Assembly (NCBI GenBank): GCA_964483585.1
Contig: CAZABH010000010.1
Location: forward strand, 1 to 64,000
Direction of reading: 5' to 3'
DNA length: 64,000 bases
DNA from: SZUA-430 sp964483585
Lineage (GTDB): Bacteria > Pseudomonadota > Alphaproteobacteria > Micropepsales > Micropepsaceae
Shown: positions 1 to 8,250 of the stretch, piece after piece
How the letters are laid out: every line of letters starts with the position of its first letter
Numbering within the stretch: the first letter of the stretch is position 1
The notes under the pieces: generated by a model
What the model was told of the DNA's origin: nothing
The model's database searches: none
What the model saw: only the letters and a program-made list of their open reading frames with translations
Made by a program: the position numbers and the translations under genes

Positions 1-734
1 ATGTGAAGCAGATCAAGAAGACGCCGATCGTGGTCAACGACTCGCGCGGCTTCTATACGTCGCGCTGCTTCGGTACCTATGTCGCCGAAGGGCAGGAGAT
101 GCTGGCGGAAGGCATCACGCCAGCGCTGGTCGACAATGTGGGCCGCATGACGGGCATGCCGCGCGGACCGCTCGAGCTTGCCGATGACGTGGCGCTCGAC
201 CTTGCCTACAAGGTGCGCGAGCAGACGAAGAAGGACCTCGGCGACAAGTACGAGGCGGGTCCTGCCGACACGCTGATCGAGAACATGGTGGCCAAGCTTG
301 GCCGCTTCGGGCGCAAGAACGGGAAGGGCTTCTATGACTATCCGGCCGATGGCGGCAAGAAGCGCCTGTGGCCGGGGCTCAAGGACATCGTCAAGTTCAA
401 AGTGACGACGTCGACGCCGGAGCTGGTAGATGAGCTGAAGAAGCGGTTCCTTTATCGCCAGGCCATCGAAGCGGCGCGCTGCTTCGAGGAGAACGTGGTG
501 ACGGATCCGCGCGAGGCGGATGTCGGCGCCATCCTGGGCTGGGGCTTTGCGCCCTATACGGGCGGTCCGCTGTCGCTGATCGACACGGTCGGCACGAAGA
601 AGTTCGTCGAGGAGTGCGACCGGCTTGCGCAGAAGTATGGCAAGCGGTTCCTGCCCGGCAAGCTCTTGCGCGACATGGCGGAGAAGGGCGAGACCTTCTA
701 TGGCCGGTTCAATCCGGCGAAGAAGGCGGCTTAA
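1..734 (+). CDS. 3-hydroxyacyl-CoA dehydrogenase, C-terminal part of a FadB/FadJ-type protein (5' truncated by window)
   Basis: The reading frame is open from the first bases, so the gene starts upstream of the window. What is visible begins at the end of the NAD-binding domain (VKQIKKTPIVVNDSRGFY) and continues through two C-terminal 3-hydroxyacyl-CoA dehydrogenase domains; GFYDYP and GWGFAPYTGGPLSLID are typical of the C-terminal half of the trifunctional fatty-acid oxidation alpha subunit. The enzyme oxidises 3-hydroxyacyl-CoA to 3-ketoacyl-CoA in beta-oxidation, in the cytoplasm. The position beside other acyl-CoA genes fits. Whether an N-terminal enoyl-CoA hydratase domain is present cannot be seen. 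Confidence 0.9.
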   Translation, partial: VKQIKKTPIVVNDSRGFYTSRCFGTYVAEGQEMLAEGITPALVDNVGRMTGMPRGPLELADDVALDLAYKVREQTKKDLGDKYEAGPADTLIENMVAKLGRFGRKNGKGFYDYPADGGKKRLWPGLKDIVKFKVTTSTPELVDELKKRFLYRQAIEAARCFEENVVTDPREADVGAILGWGFAPYTGGPLSLIDTVGTKKFVEECDRLAQKYGKRFLPGKLLRDMAEKGETFYGRFNPAKKAA

Positions 735-757
735 GGCCTGCTGCTGTTCCCTTGGGG

Positions 758-785
758 GCGCCCTTCGGCCATGGCAGAGGGGCGC
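758..785. terminator. weak hairpin after the 3-hydroxyacyl-CoA dehydrogenase gene
   Basis: GCGCCC at 758-763 can pair with GGGCGC at 780-785, extended by two weaker pairs, with a 12-base loop. No T-run follows, so this is only a possible terminator or processing hairpin. Confidence 0.3.
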
Positions 786-891
786 TCTCTGCGTTTTCGG
801 GGACTGCCAGCGCGTGGGTGACGGTTGCCCCTTTGCCTGAAGGCGCGGGGCGTGCTAGCTGCGGGGCATCACAGATGGGATGGAGATGTCC

Positions 892-1440
892 ATGTTCAGG
901 GCTTTATTCGGGTTCGTGCTGGCCATTGGTCTTGTCATGCCGTCGCTGGCGGCGGACAGGAAGATCGAAGACTTCTATGGCGCCTATCTTGGCCATGGCG
1001 CTGAGGAGCACGTCGCCGAGGCTGCTGGTGGCAAGGCAAAGCAGACGCGATACAGCCAGGTCATCATCCGGCCTGCGCCCGAAAATGGCTTCTCGATCGA
1101 ATGGTCGACGCTGAAGATGAAGGGGGATGACATCCCAAGCCAGGCTGACACGAAGACCTATGTCGAGACCTTTCGGGGGACTGACAAGCCCACGGTCTTC
1201 CGTGATGTGACGTCGGGTGATCCCAATCTCTTTCAGGACGCGGCGTGGGCCACAATCAATGGTGATACGCTGAGCATCGTGCAGGTGTCGGTTGCGCCTG
1301 ATGGGAACTATTTTGTGACTCATTATGACCGCACTCTTACACCTCAGGGCATGGATGTGCGCTTCACGCGTTTCGAGAACAGCCGGATCGTTCGGGCCGT
1401 GAAGCTGAACCTGTTCAAGGGGCCGGCGGCCGTTAACTAG
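892..1440 (+). CDS. secreted hypothetical protein, first of two tandem paralogues
   Basis: This is a 182-residue protein with a clear Sec signal peptide (MFRALFGFVLAIGLVMPSLA, then ADRK). The ATG at 892 is preferred over in-frame ATGs at 880 and 886 because GGAG at 882-885 sits at ribosome-binding distance from it. The mature protein is predicted to be mostly beta-strand, with aromatic and charged residues spread evenly. It resembles the next gene: both start with A-A-D-R-K, carry a T/KSGDP segment near the middle, and have YDRTL or YERTL followed by a F-T-R-x-(E/R)-N segment near the end. I recognise no named family; export to the periplasm is inferred from the signal peptide. Confidence 0.75.
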   Translation: MFRALFGFVLAIGLVMPSLAADRKIEDFYGAYLGHGAEEHVAEAAGGKAKQTRYSQVIIRPAPENGFSIEWSTLKMKGDDIPSQADTKTYVETFRGTDKPTVFRDVTSGDPNLFQDAAWATINGDTLSIVQVSVAPDGNYFVTHYDRTLTPQGMDVRFTRFENSRIVRAVKLNLFKGPAAVN

Positions 1441-1526
1441 GCCGGCATTGTCTAAAGGCACGATCTCGTGCATTCATGAGGCAGGGACCTCATGGGCCCT
1501 GTCTTTTCATTTCAGGGGATCAGGAC

Positions 1527-2066
1527 ATGCGCCTTGCACTCGCTCTCGGATTGGCCGCAGCGCTTCTCTCGTCAGCCGCTCAGGCTGCGGACCGCAAGCT
1601 CGACGCGTTCGTCGGGCGCTGGATCGGGACCGGGCAGGCGACGGAGGGTGTGGTTGCTCCGGTGGCCACGCAGTCGAGGGACAGCGAGGTCGTGATCGAG
1701 AAGGTCGCTGACGGTTTCAAGGTTTCATGGACTACGATGTCGTCGGACCTCGACGACGGCTCGAAGGCAAAGGTCAAGGCGTCTTCACTGGTGTTCAAGG
1801 CGTCGCGCAAGCCGGGCTATTTCGTGGATGTGAAGTCCGGCGACCCTCTGAAGGGAAAGAAGAGCACGTGGGCCCGTCTTTCGGGAGACACGCTGACGGT
1901 CAATCAGCTGGTTGTTTCCGAAGATGGCCAGTGGGATGTCACGGTCTATGAGCGCACGCTGAGCGATGGCGACCGGATGAAGTCGTCGTTCACTCGCATC
2001 CGCAATGGAGCGGTCACGCGCCAGGCGCGACTTGATATGCAGCTGGGCTCGCGCAGCACCCGATAA
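1527..2066 (+). CDS. secreted hypothetical protein, second of two tandem paralogues
   Basis: This is a 179-residue protein. The ATG at 1527 is chosen because it begins a textbook signal peptide (MRLALALGLAAALLSSAAQA) and has an AGGGGATCAGGA purine-rich stretch just upstream; the longer frame from 1476 lacks these. The mature part (ADRKLDAFVGRWIGTGQ) aligns by eye with the preceding gene along its whole length, including VKSGDPLKGKKSTWA against TSGDPNLFQDAAWA and the YERTL segment. The pair therefore looks like a local duplication. The F-x-G-x-(W/Y)-x-G-x-G start is reminiscent of lipocalin-like folds, but I cannot name a family. A 7-bp inverted repeat follows at 2081-2104. Confidence 0.75.
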   Translation: MRLALALGLAAALLSSAAQAADRKLDAFVGRWIGTGQATEGVVAPVATQSRDSEVVIEKVADGFKVSWTTMSSDLDDGSKAKVKASSLVFKASRKPGYFVDVKSGDPLKGKKSTWARLSGDTLTVNQLVVSEDGQWDVTVYERTLSDGDRMKSSFTRIRNGAVTRQARLDMQLGSRSTR

Positions 2067-2094
2067 TCCCGTTGTTCAGTCGGCGTTTGGAAAA

Positions 2095-2109
2095 CTGAAC
2101 GCCGTTCAA
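2095..2109. promoter_or_regulatory. palindrome resembling the site upstream of the TetR gene at 7600-8250
   Basis: The bases CTGAAC-GCC-GTTCAA match the perfect palindrome TTGAAC-AAT-GTTCAA at 8266-8280 in 11 of 12 arm positions with the same 3-base spacer. The site lies about 150 bases upstream of the alpha/beta hydrolase start. It also overlaps the right arm of a 7-bp hairpin (2081-2104), so it could partly be a terminator. A regulatory role is inferred. Confidence 0.35.
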
Positions 2110-2260
2110 TCGCAGTCTTGCCTTGCAGGCCTCACGGGTTTGCTGGTTATAGTGCTGCGCTATCCATCCTGACCGAGACAGATGCAGGGACATATTAGTT
2201 GGTCCCGCCGGAGGCCTGACCATGGCGCCAAGAGCAGCTCTTGCTCTTGAAGAGGGGCCC

Positions 2261-3214
2261 ATGCGCACGGTGGTGCGCATGTGGGATGGAGACGTGTCGG
2301 TGCTTGCCTGGGACTGTCCATTGCCTGGAGCAGCCTCGGTGCATTTCGCGCATGCCAACGGGTTCAACGCGCTTGCCTATCGAATGCTGTTCGATGAGCT
2401 GTCGCTGCACATGCGGGTCCATGCGAGCGACATGCGTGGCCACGGGCAAACCACGCTGGCTGCCAATCCGCGCGGTCTGCGATCGTGGCAGACGCATGCC
2501 GATGACATCATCCGCACGATCCAGGAGATCGACGGCAGGCCACGCATCCTGGCTGGTCACTCAATCGGGGCGACGGCGAGCCTGATGGCGGCGCTCGACC
2601 AGCCGCAATGGGTTCGCGGGCTTGTGCTTGTCGAGCCTGTGCTTCAATCGTCCGCCGAGCTGCGGCGCATGGCCATCCGCAAGTTCCTTGGCATGCGCAA
2701 ACCTTCGCCGCTGACACGCCGCAAACGCGGCATCTTCCCCTCACGTGATGCCATGTTCGAGGCCTACCGCCATCGCGGTGCTTTCCGCATGTGGCCGGAG
2801 GAGGTTGTGCGTGATTATGTGATGGGCGGGTCGCTGGATTATGTCGACTTCCGACAGGTGCGACTTTCCTGCACGCCCGGATGGGAGGAGGCCAATTACA
2901 TGGCGGGTCCGCCGGACATCTGGTCCCGGCTGGGGCAGTTGATTGTGCCACTGACCGTTGTGCTTGCTGCGCGACGTTCGACTTGCAGCGAGGAGGCTGC
3001 CCACCAGCTTGCGGAGCGGGTACCCGACGCGCGGATTGTGCGCGTTCCCGATACGACGCACTTCCTGCCGTTCGAGGCGCCGGATGCCGTGCGGCTCGAG
3101 ATCAGGCTGATGGCCAGTCAGCTAGAGGGATATGCCGGGAACGATGAGCGATTCGAAGAGGGCCCTGGTCTGCGGGGGGATGTCCATGGCCTTGCGCTGA
3201 ACGAGGTCCAGTGA
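2261..3214 (+). CDS. alpha/beta hydrolase
   Basis: This 317-residue protein has the alpha/beta-hydrolase fold. It shows an HAHANGFN oxyanion-loop region, DMRGHG after strand 4, the nucleophile elbow GHSIGA (catalytic Ser) and, near the end, an acidic residue and DTTHFLPFE carrying the catalytic His. The ATG at 2261 has AGAGGGGCCC just upstream, so I prefer it to 2222. It probably hydrolyses an ester or thioester in the cytoplasm; the substrate is unknown, though the surrounding acyl-CoA genes suggest a lipid-type substrate. Its 3' end overlaps the convergent thioesterase gene by 93 bases. A possible TetR-type site lies about 150 bases upstream. Confidence 0.85.
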   Translation: MRTVVRMWDGDVSVLAWDCPLPGAASVHFAHANGFNALAYRMLFDELSLHMRVHASDMRGHGQTTLAANPRGLRSWQTHADDIIRTIQEIDGRPRILAGHSIGATASLMAALDQPQWVRGLVLVEPVLQSSAELRRMAIRKFLGMRKPSPLTRRKRGIFPSRDAMFEAYRHRGAFRMWPEEVVRDYVMGGSLDYVDFRQVRLSCTPGWEEANYMAGPPDIWSRLGQLIVPLTVVLAARRSTCSEEAAHQLAERVPDARIVRVPDTTHFLPFEAPDAVRLEIRLMASQLEGYAGNDERFEEGPGLRGDVHGLALNEVQ

Positions 3215-4048
3215 CACTGCAACGGCTTCGGCTGTAGCGAAGCACTCGCCGGTGTCGGCGTCGAATATCCAGTGACACCATACATAGGTCTTGGTTCCGA
3301 CCGACTTCATGCCGCTGCGCACGACGAGAAGGTCACCTTCGGCGGCCGGTCGATGATAGATGAACCGGTACTCGAGTGCTGCTCCGCCTGCGTCAGCACC
3401 ATCACGCGAGCGACTAATCGTTTGCGCTAGCAGGTTGGGGATCGAGTCGCTCAGCCGCCCCATGTAGTTCTTCGTCTTCATGAATCCGAAGCCATCGCAA
3501 AGGTCCTGCGTGACGAGGCCTCGCAGTGTCGTCAGCAGGCCCAATGTGTCAGCTTCAGCCAGCGTGGGAGCCGGGCGCGGGGCTGACATGTCCAGGCCGC
3601 GCGGGGCTGCATGGGCGGGCAGCGTCACGGCTATGGCCGGTGCGCGCTCCAGGGCTGTCGAGGGGAGCTGGAGGCCCGTGCGAAACTCGAGGTCCGCCCA
3701 CTGCACCGTGCTTACGAACGTCGCTGCAACAGTGCCGGTCAGGGTGTGCTTCATTTCCTGATAGATGACGAGGCCCTCGCGGGTGGCCTCGATCACGCCG
3801 CCGTGCATCACGTAGGGGGCGCCAGGGCGAAGTTCCCGATGGAAGCGGATATGTTGGTGCATCGGCACGAGGCCCGTCCGGCTGATGCCTTCGGCGCGTG
3901 GACGCAGACCCAAGGCGCCTGCGATCGATGCGAGGCCTTCCTGTTCGCGTGCCACGTAGAACTGGACGTTCATATGTCCCATCTGATCGCACTCCCAAGT
4001 CTGCACGCTGGAGCGGACTGTTTCGATCATCTGGTCCATGGGCTTCAT
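3122..4048 (-). CDS. double hot-dog acyl-CoA thioesterase family protein
   Basis: This is a 308-residue protein with two hot-dog folds in tandem. The first half has the 4-hydroxybenzoyl-CoA thioesterase-like signature TWECDQMGHMNVQFYV, where the Asp and the HMN segment form the active-site loop. The second half has KTKNYMGRLSD and a YRFIYHRPAAEGDLLVVRSG strand. It is expected to hydrolyse acyl-CoA to free acid plus CoA. The start is either ATG 4048 or ATG 4039; the latter is better spaced from the GAGGAAG purine run. The gene is divergent from the racemase gene at 4120, and the 71-base gap probably holds both promoters. The substrate is not predictable. Confidence 0.75.
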   Translation of the reverse strand: MKPMDQMIETVRSSVQTWECDQMGHMNVQFYVAREQEGLASIAGALGLRPRAEGISRTGLVPMHQHIRFHRELRPGAPYVMHGGVIEATREGLVIYQEMKHTLTGTVAATFVSTVQWADLEFRTGLQLPSTALERAPAIAVTLPAHAAPRGLDMSAPRPAPTLAEADTLGLLTTLRGLVTQDLCDGFGFMKTKNYMGRLSDSIPNLLAQTISRSRDGADAGGAALEYRFIYHRPAAEGDLLVVRSGMKSVGTKTYVWCHWIFDADTGECFATAEAVAVSLDLVQRKAMDIPPQTRALFESLIVPGISL

Positions 4049-4119
4049 CTTCCTCTGGATTCTGCTACCCGACTTGATATGAAAAGTGTGCGGATGCGGT
4101 CAAATGAAGAGTTCCCGGC

Positions 4120-5244
4120 ATGAGTGGTCCCCTCAAGGGTGTGCGTGTGGTCGAGTTTGCGGGGCTGGGGCCGGGGCCATTCTGCGGCATGTTGCTGTCG
4201 GACTTGGGTGCGGATGTCATTCGCATCGATCGCAGGGATGCGAAGCCGGCGCGTCCATACCACGTCACGCATCGCGGGCGGAGGTCTGTCGCGCTCAACC
4301 TGAAGGATCCGCGCGCAACAGAGCTGTGCCTTGAGTTGATGTCCCGGGCCGAGATCGCTTTCGAGGGGTTCAGGCCCGGTGTGATGGAACGCCTTGGACT
4401 TGGGCCCGACGTTGCGCTGAAGCGCAATCCTCGGCTTGTCTATGGCCGCATGACCGGATGGGGACAGTATGGGCCGCTGGCGCAGGCTGCCGGGCACGAC
4501 ATCAATTACATTGCGATCACGGGCGCCCTGCATGCGATCGGTACGAAGGACCGTCCTGTCCCTCCGCTCAACCTGATCGGCGACTTTGGCGGAGGATCGC
4601 TTTACCTGGCGCTGGGGCTTTTGTCGGCGCTGCTGCATGCGCGTGCGACTGGGCAGGGGCAGGTGGTTGATGCGGCCATGGTGGATGGGGCGGCATCCCT
4701 CATGTCCTATTTCTACGGGTTCCGTGCCGAGGGGGTGCATACTGCCGAGCGGGCATCGAACCGCCTGGATGGTGGCGCGCCCTTCTACGATGTCTACAAG
4801 TGTGCGGATGGGCAGTGGGTGGCATTGGGCTCGATCGAGCCGCAATTCTATGCGCTGCTGCGCGAGAAGGCGGGGCTTTCCGATCCGGCCTTTGATGCAC
4901 AGATGGACCGGTCACGCTGGCCCGAGCTGAAGGCGAAAGTCGCCGAGGCCATCGCGCGCAAGACGCGGTCTGAGTGGTGTGCCCTGATGGAGGGCAGCGA
5001 TGTCTGCTTTGCGCCCGTGCTTGAACTGGGCGAGGCGCCCTTGCATCCGCACAATGTCGCGCGAAACGCCTTCGTGACCGTGGACGGTGTCGTCCAGCCT
5101 GCGCCTGCGCCCCGCTTCAGTGCGACGCCCGGTGCCGTGCAGGGGCCGCCGCCGGGGATTGGTGCGCACAATGTCTCGAGCCTCGAGGATTGGGGGCTGC
5201 CGGGATCCATGGTCCGTGACCTCAAAGACAATGGAGTGATCTGA
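4120..5244 (+). CDS. alpha-methylacyl-CoA racemase (class III CoA-transferase fold)
   Basis: This is a 374-residue CaiB/BaiF-type protein. Three residues match the catalytic set known for Mycobacterium tuberculosis MCR at nearly the same numbers: His126 (AGHDINYIA), Asp155 (NLIGDFGGG) and Glu240 (GSIEPQFY). That points to racemisation of (R)- and (S)-2-methylacyl-CoA rather than CoA transfer. The enzyme lets 2-methyl-branched acyl-CoAs such as pristanoyl or isoprenoid chains enter beta-oxidation. The TGA stop shares one base with the ATG of the thiolase gene, implying translational coupling. Confidence in racemase over CoA-transferase is good but not absolute. Confidence 0.85.
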   Translation: MSGPLKGVRVVEFAGLGPGPFCGMLLSDLGADVIRIDRRDAKPARPYHVTHRGRRSVALNLKDPRATELCLELMSRAEIAFEGFRPGVMERLGLGPDVALKRNPRLVYGRMTGWGQYGPLAQAAGHDINYIAITGALHAIGTKDRPVPPLNLIGDFGGGSLYLALGLLSALLHARATGQGQVVDAAMVDGAASLMSYFYGFRAEGVHTAERASNRLDGGAPFYDVYKCADGQWVALGSIEPQFYALLREKAGLSDPAFDAQMDRSRWPELKAKVAEAIARKTRSEWCALMEGSDVCFAPVLELGEAPLHPHNVARNAFVTVDGVVQPAPAPRFSATPGAVQGPPPGIGAHNVSSLEDWGLPGSMVRDLKDNGVI

Positions 5245-6443
5245 TGATCCGTCGTGCTGCTATCGTGTCCCCTGTGCGAACGCCGGTGGGGAAGTATCTG
5301 GGATCGCTGAAGGATATGCCCGCTGAGACGCTTGCGGCGCATGTGGTGCGCGAGACTGTCCGGCGCAGCGGGATTGATCCGATGCTGGTCGAGGATGTCG
5401 TGTTCGCGCAGAGCTATGCCAACAGCGAAGCGCCCTGCATCGGGCGGTGGGCTGCGCTGGCGGCGGATCTGCCGATCGAGGTGCCGGGCATGCAGCTTGA
5501 CCGGCGCTGTGGCGGCGGCCTGCAGGCGCTGACGACGGCAGCCATGATGATCGAGACTGGGGCGGCTGATGTGGTGATCGCCGGCGGCGTCGAGAGCATG
5601 AGCAACATCGAGTACTACACGACGGCGATGCGCAGCGGGTCGCGGGCCGGGAATGTGCAGCTCTATGACCGGCTCGAACGTGGTCGAGAACGCTCGCAGC
5701 CTGTCGAGCGTTTCGGGGTTATCTCGGGGATGATCGAGACGGCCGAGAACGTGGCGCGGGAATGCGGCATCACGCGCGAGGCATCGGATGCGTTTGCGGT
5801 CGAGAGCCATCGGCGGGCGGCGCAGGCGTGGTCTGAAAACAGGTTTGCTGCCGAGGTGGTGCCGGTCAACGTGCCGCAGCGCAAGGGCGAGTCCCTGCTC
5901 GTGTCGAAGGATGAGGGCATCCGTGCCGATGCGACGGTCGAGAGCCTCGCGGCACTGAAGCCCATCATGAAGGGTGGCGTGGTGACGGCCGCCAATGCCA
6001 GCCAGCAGAACGATGCTGCGGCGGCGTGCCTTGTCGTCGCGGAGGACAGGTTGGCGAGCCTCGGGTTGCAGCCGATGGGATTCCTCAAAGGATGGGCTGC
6101 GGCCGGGTGTCATCCGGCGACGATGGGCCTCGGGCCCGTGCCAGCCGTGGCGCGGCTGTTCAAGCGGCTCGGTCTTGCATGGAAAGACATCGACCTTGTC
6201 GAGCTCAACGAGGCGTTCGCCTGCCAGGTGCTGGGTGTCGCCAAGGGCTGGGGCTTCGAGGCGATGGACCGGCTCAACGTGAACGGCTCGGGCATCTCGC
6301 TGGGGCATCCGATTGGCGCCACGGGCGTGCGGATTGCGGTGACGCTGCTGCACGAGATGCAGCGCCGCAAGGCGCGCCTGGGCCTGGAGACGATGTGCGT
6401 GGGCGGCGGGCAGGGAATTGCGGCCGTGTTCGAGGCGGCCTGA
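5244..6443 (+). CDS. acetyl-CoA acetyltransferase (thiolase)
   Basis: This is a 399-residue thiolase with all expected landmarks: nucleophilic Cys89 in LDRRCGGGLQAL, NEAFA, His355 in GHPIGATG and the second Cys385 in CVGGGQGIA. It cleaves 3-ketoacyl-CoA (or condenses two acetyl-CoA) in the cytoplasm. The start codon overlaps the racemase stop (TGATG), so the two are a coupled operon; the biological reading is that racemised branched chains are thiolysed by this enzyme. The choice between degradative and biosynthetic thiolase cannot be made from motifs. Confidence 0.92.
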   Translation: MIRRAAIVSPVRTPVGKYLGSLKDMPAETLAAHVVRETVRRSGIDPMLVEDVVFAQSYANSEAPCIGRWAALAADLPIEVPGMQLDRRCGGGLQALTTAAMMIETGAADVVIAGGVESMSNIEYYTTAMRSGSRAGNVQLYDRLERGRERSQPVERFGVISGMIETAENVARECGITREASDAFAVESHRRAAQAWSENRFAAEVVPVNVPQRKGESLLVSKDEGIRADATVESLAALKPIMKGGVVTAANASQQNDAAAACLVVAEDRLASLGLQPMGFLKGWAAAGCHPATMGLGPVPAVARLFKRLGLAWKDIDLVELNEAFACQVLGVAKGWGFEAMDRLNVNGSGISLGHPIGATGVRIAVTLLHEMQRRKARLGLETMCVGGGQGIAAVFEAA

Positions 6444-6487
6444 TCCAGGGCTGGCGCTGCCACCTTATTTCAGGGACACAATGATCG

Positions 6488-7477
6488 TCAATTGGGTTGT
6501 GTGCGCCCAGCGTCCGCAGCGGTGACGTAGATTGCGCCTTCCTTGAATGCAAAGTAGATCCGCAGTTTGCTCATCTCGTTCATGCCCAGAAGCACTTCTG
6601 CGGAGCGATCAAAGTTGCCAAGCAAGACCGGGACGTTTTCGAACCGGATGCCAGAAATCTTCAGTTCGGAGAAGACATAGCGATAGGTTTCGATGGTGGC
6701 GCCGCTGCCAACAATGACGCTGCCTGCAGGCACGACGCCTGGTGAGTCTTTCGTCAGGCCAAAGGCGTTGCGTGCATGTTCGAGATCCATCGAGGTGAAT
6801 GTCGCGCCCGTGTCAAACAGCAAGCGAACGGGTTTGCCCTGGAGTTCTGCCGTCACGACGGGTTCGTCAATCTGGTTCTGGTCGACGTCGCGCTTCAGGC
6901 GCGAGCCCGTCGCCCTTGTGCGCGCGCCTTTGCGTTCGTATTTCAAAACAACAGCTTCATCAGCCCAGTAAACGCCGTCGCCCGAACAGTGGTCCTGGCT
7001 GAAGATCGACACCGTCTTGCCGGCATTGTCGATTTCGAGATGAACCTTGGCGAGGAGGTTTTGCCCGATAACGCCTGCTTGCTCATTCAGCGGTGCGCCG
7101 GCCCAGAAATCCGACACGAAAAACTCGGCGGCGCCAAAGTTCAGTTGACCAAGGCGAAAGGCGGGCACAAGTACGGACTGGTCGATCCTGGTGCCCCCAC
7201 CGTCGACCATGACGAGATTGTAGTTGCGTCGTGGCTCGAGACCCAGTTGCGTGGCCACGTCCCTGCGCAGAAGGCTCCAGAATGCTCCGGTGTCGAGCAT
7301 CATGCGCGATTGTATGCCGCCGACCATGACCGGCAGATGGATGTGCTTCGTCGAATCCTGCTGGAAGGGGATCTGTGCGTAGCGAAGGAGGGGCTTGCAC
7401 TCCTGTGCTGTTGCTGCTGTGCCGGACAAAAGATGACCGCAGAAGCCAATGAGTGTGGCTGCCAGGATGCGTCTCAT
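6488..7477 (-). CDS. exported protein with two retropepsin-like aspartyl protease domains
   Basis: This is a 329-residue protein with a signal peptide (cleavage near AATAQ). Two complete aspartyl-protease half-units lie in one chain: MLDTGAFWS with Asp62, and LFDTGATFTS with Asp222. Each is followed by the hydrophobic-hydrophobic-G flap and psi-loop pattern (VIGQNLL and LLGMNEM). Family knowledge says single-domain bacterial retropepsins dimerise; here two copies are fused, like a pepsin-style internal dimer. It would act in the periplasm. The target is unknown. The gene is convergent with the thiolase and stands alone. Confidence 0.75.
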   Translation of the reverse strand: MRRILAATLIGFCGHLLSGTAATAQECKPLLRYAQIPFQQDSTKHIHLPVMVGGIQSRMMLDTGAFWSLLRRDVATQLGLEPRRNYNLVMVDGGGTRIDQSVLVPAFRLGQLNFGAAEFFVSDFWAGAPLNEQAGVIGQNLLAKVHLEIDNAGKTVSIFSQDHCSGDGVYWADEAVVLKYERKGARTRATGSRLKRDVDQNQIDEPVVTAELQGKPVRLLFDTGATFTSMDLEHARNAFGLTKDSPGVVPAGSVIVGSGATIETYRYVFSELKISGIRFENVPVLLGNFDRSAEVLLGMNEMSKLRIYFAFKEGAIYVTAADAGRTQPN

Positions 7478-7599
7478 GTTGTGTTCCCCCCAAGGTCTTT
7501 CAGTGACCCATGCGTAGAGGCTACACAGGCAGCGGCTTCATGCCAAGAGTGGCAAGCTCGGTCCTGATCCGGAGCCGAGGATCAGACACGCGTCAAGGC

Positions 7600-8250
7600 C
7601 TAACCCGTCGCTTCCTTGCGCTCGGGCGCGTCCTTGAGGCAGTGGGCCACCTCGCGCAGGGTTGAGGCTGCCGTCACGCCGAGCTTGTCGAGTTTGCCCA
7701 TGCGCGCGAGCGTGGCGAGGCCGATGGCTGCCGACGAGAGGCCGAGGGCTCTTGCCTGGGCTTGTTCAGGCGGGAGGCCTGCAAGGTCGAGTGGCTCGCT
7801 GACGGTCTGGAAGAGCGCGATCAGGCGGCCCAAAAGCACGCGCTCGGAGCCCGGGTTCAGGCCCTGGCTGTCGAGGTCCATGTTGAAGATCGCATGGGCG
7901 GCGGCGAAGGCTTCGGCTGCTGCCGCCGCGCGTTCGGCTGCGTCCTTCGACGATTTAGCCTTGAGCTGGCGGGTCAGGCCTGCAAGTTCGCTTACGGCGA
8001 GTTCCGACAGAATAGCTGCCTTCGAGTGGAAGTAGAAATAGACGGCGCCCGGGACGTAACCAGCCTCGGTCGCCACGGCGCGGATCGTCAGGCCCTTCGC
8101 GCCGTCGCGTGCGAAGACGCGGCGGGCGGCGGCGAGGATCTCGGCGCGCTTGTTTGCATGCGATGCCTCGCGGCGGTCTTCACGGCGGCGGTCGGCCGGG
8201 TTGTCTGACTGAGACAAGTTTCGCATCCCCTCGAATCTCTGCTCGACCAA
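7600..8250 (-). CDS. TetR-family transcriptional regulator
   Basis: This regulator is 216 residues from a TTG at 8250, or 208 from the ATG at 8226; the start is uncertain because no clean ribosome-binding site decides it. The N-terminal helix-turn-helix is classic (RAEILAAARRVFARDGAKGLTIRAVATEAGYVPGAVYFYF region, key residues G-Y-V-P-G-A-V-Y-F-Y-F). The C-terminal ligand domain is Ala/Leu-rich and specific to no known subfamily. A perfect palindrome TTGAAC-AAT-GTTCAA lies 16 bases upstream of the TTG, suggesting autoregulation. The many acyl-CoA genes nearby make an acyl-CoA-type ligand plausible, but that is inference. Confidence 0.85.
   Translation of the reverse strand: MVEQRFEGMRNLSQSDNPADRRREDRREASHANKRAEILAAARRVFARDGAKGLTIRAVATEAGYVPGAVYFYFHSKAAILSELAVSELAGLTRQLKAKSSKDAAERAAAAAEAFAAAHAIFNMDLDSQGLNPGSERVLLGRLIALFQTVSEPLDLAGLPPEQAQARALGLSSAAIGLATLARMGKLDKLGVTAASTLREVAHCLKDAPERKEATG

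Noticed and set aside
4848..6353. 501-codon open frame on the minus strand across the racemase and thiolase genes
   Set aside because: It is antisense to two genes with complete catalytic motifs and its product is His/Arg/Pro-rich without domains; a shadow frame of GC-rich DNA.
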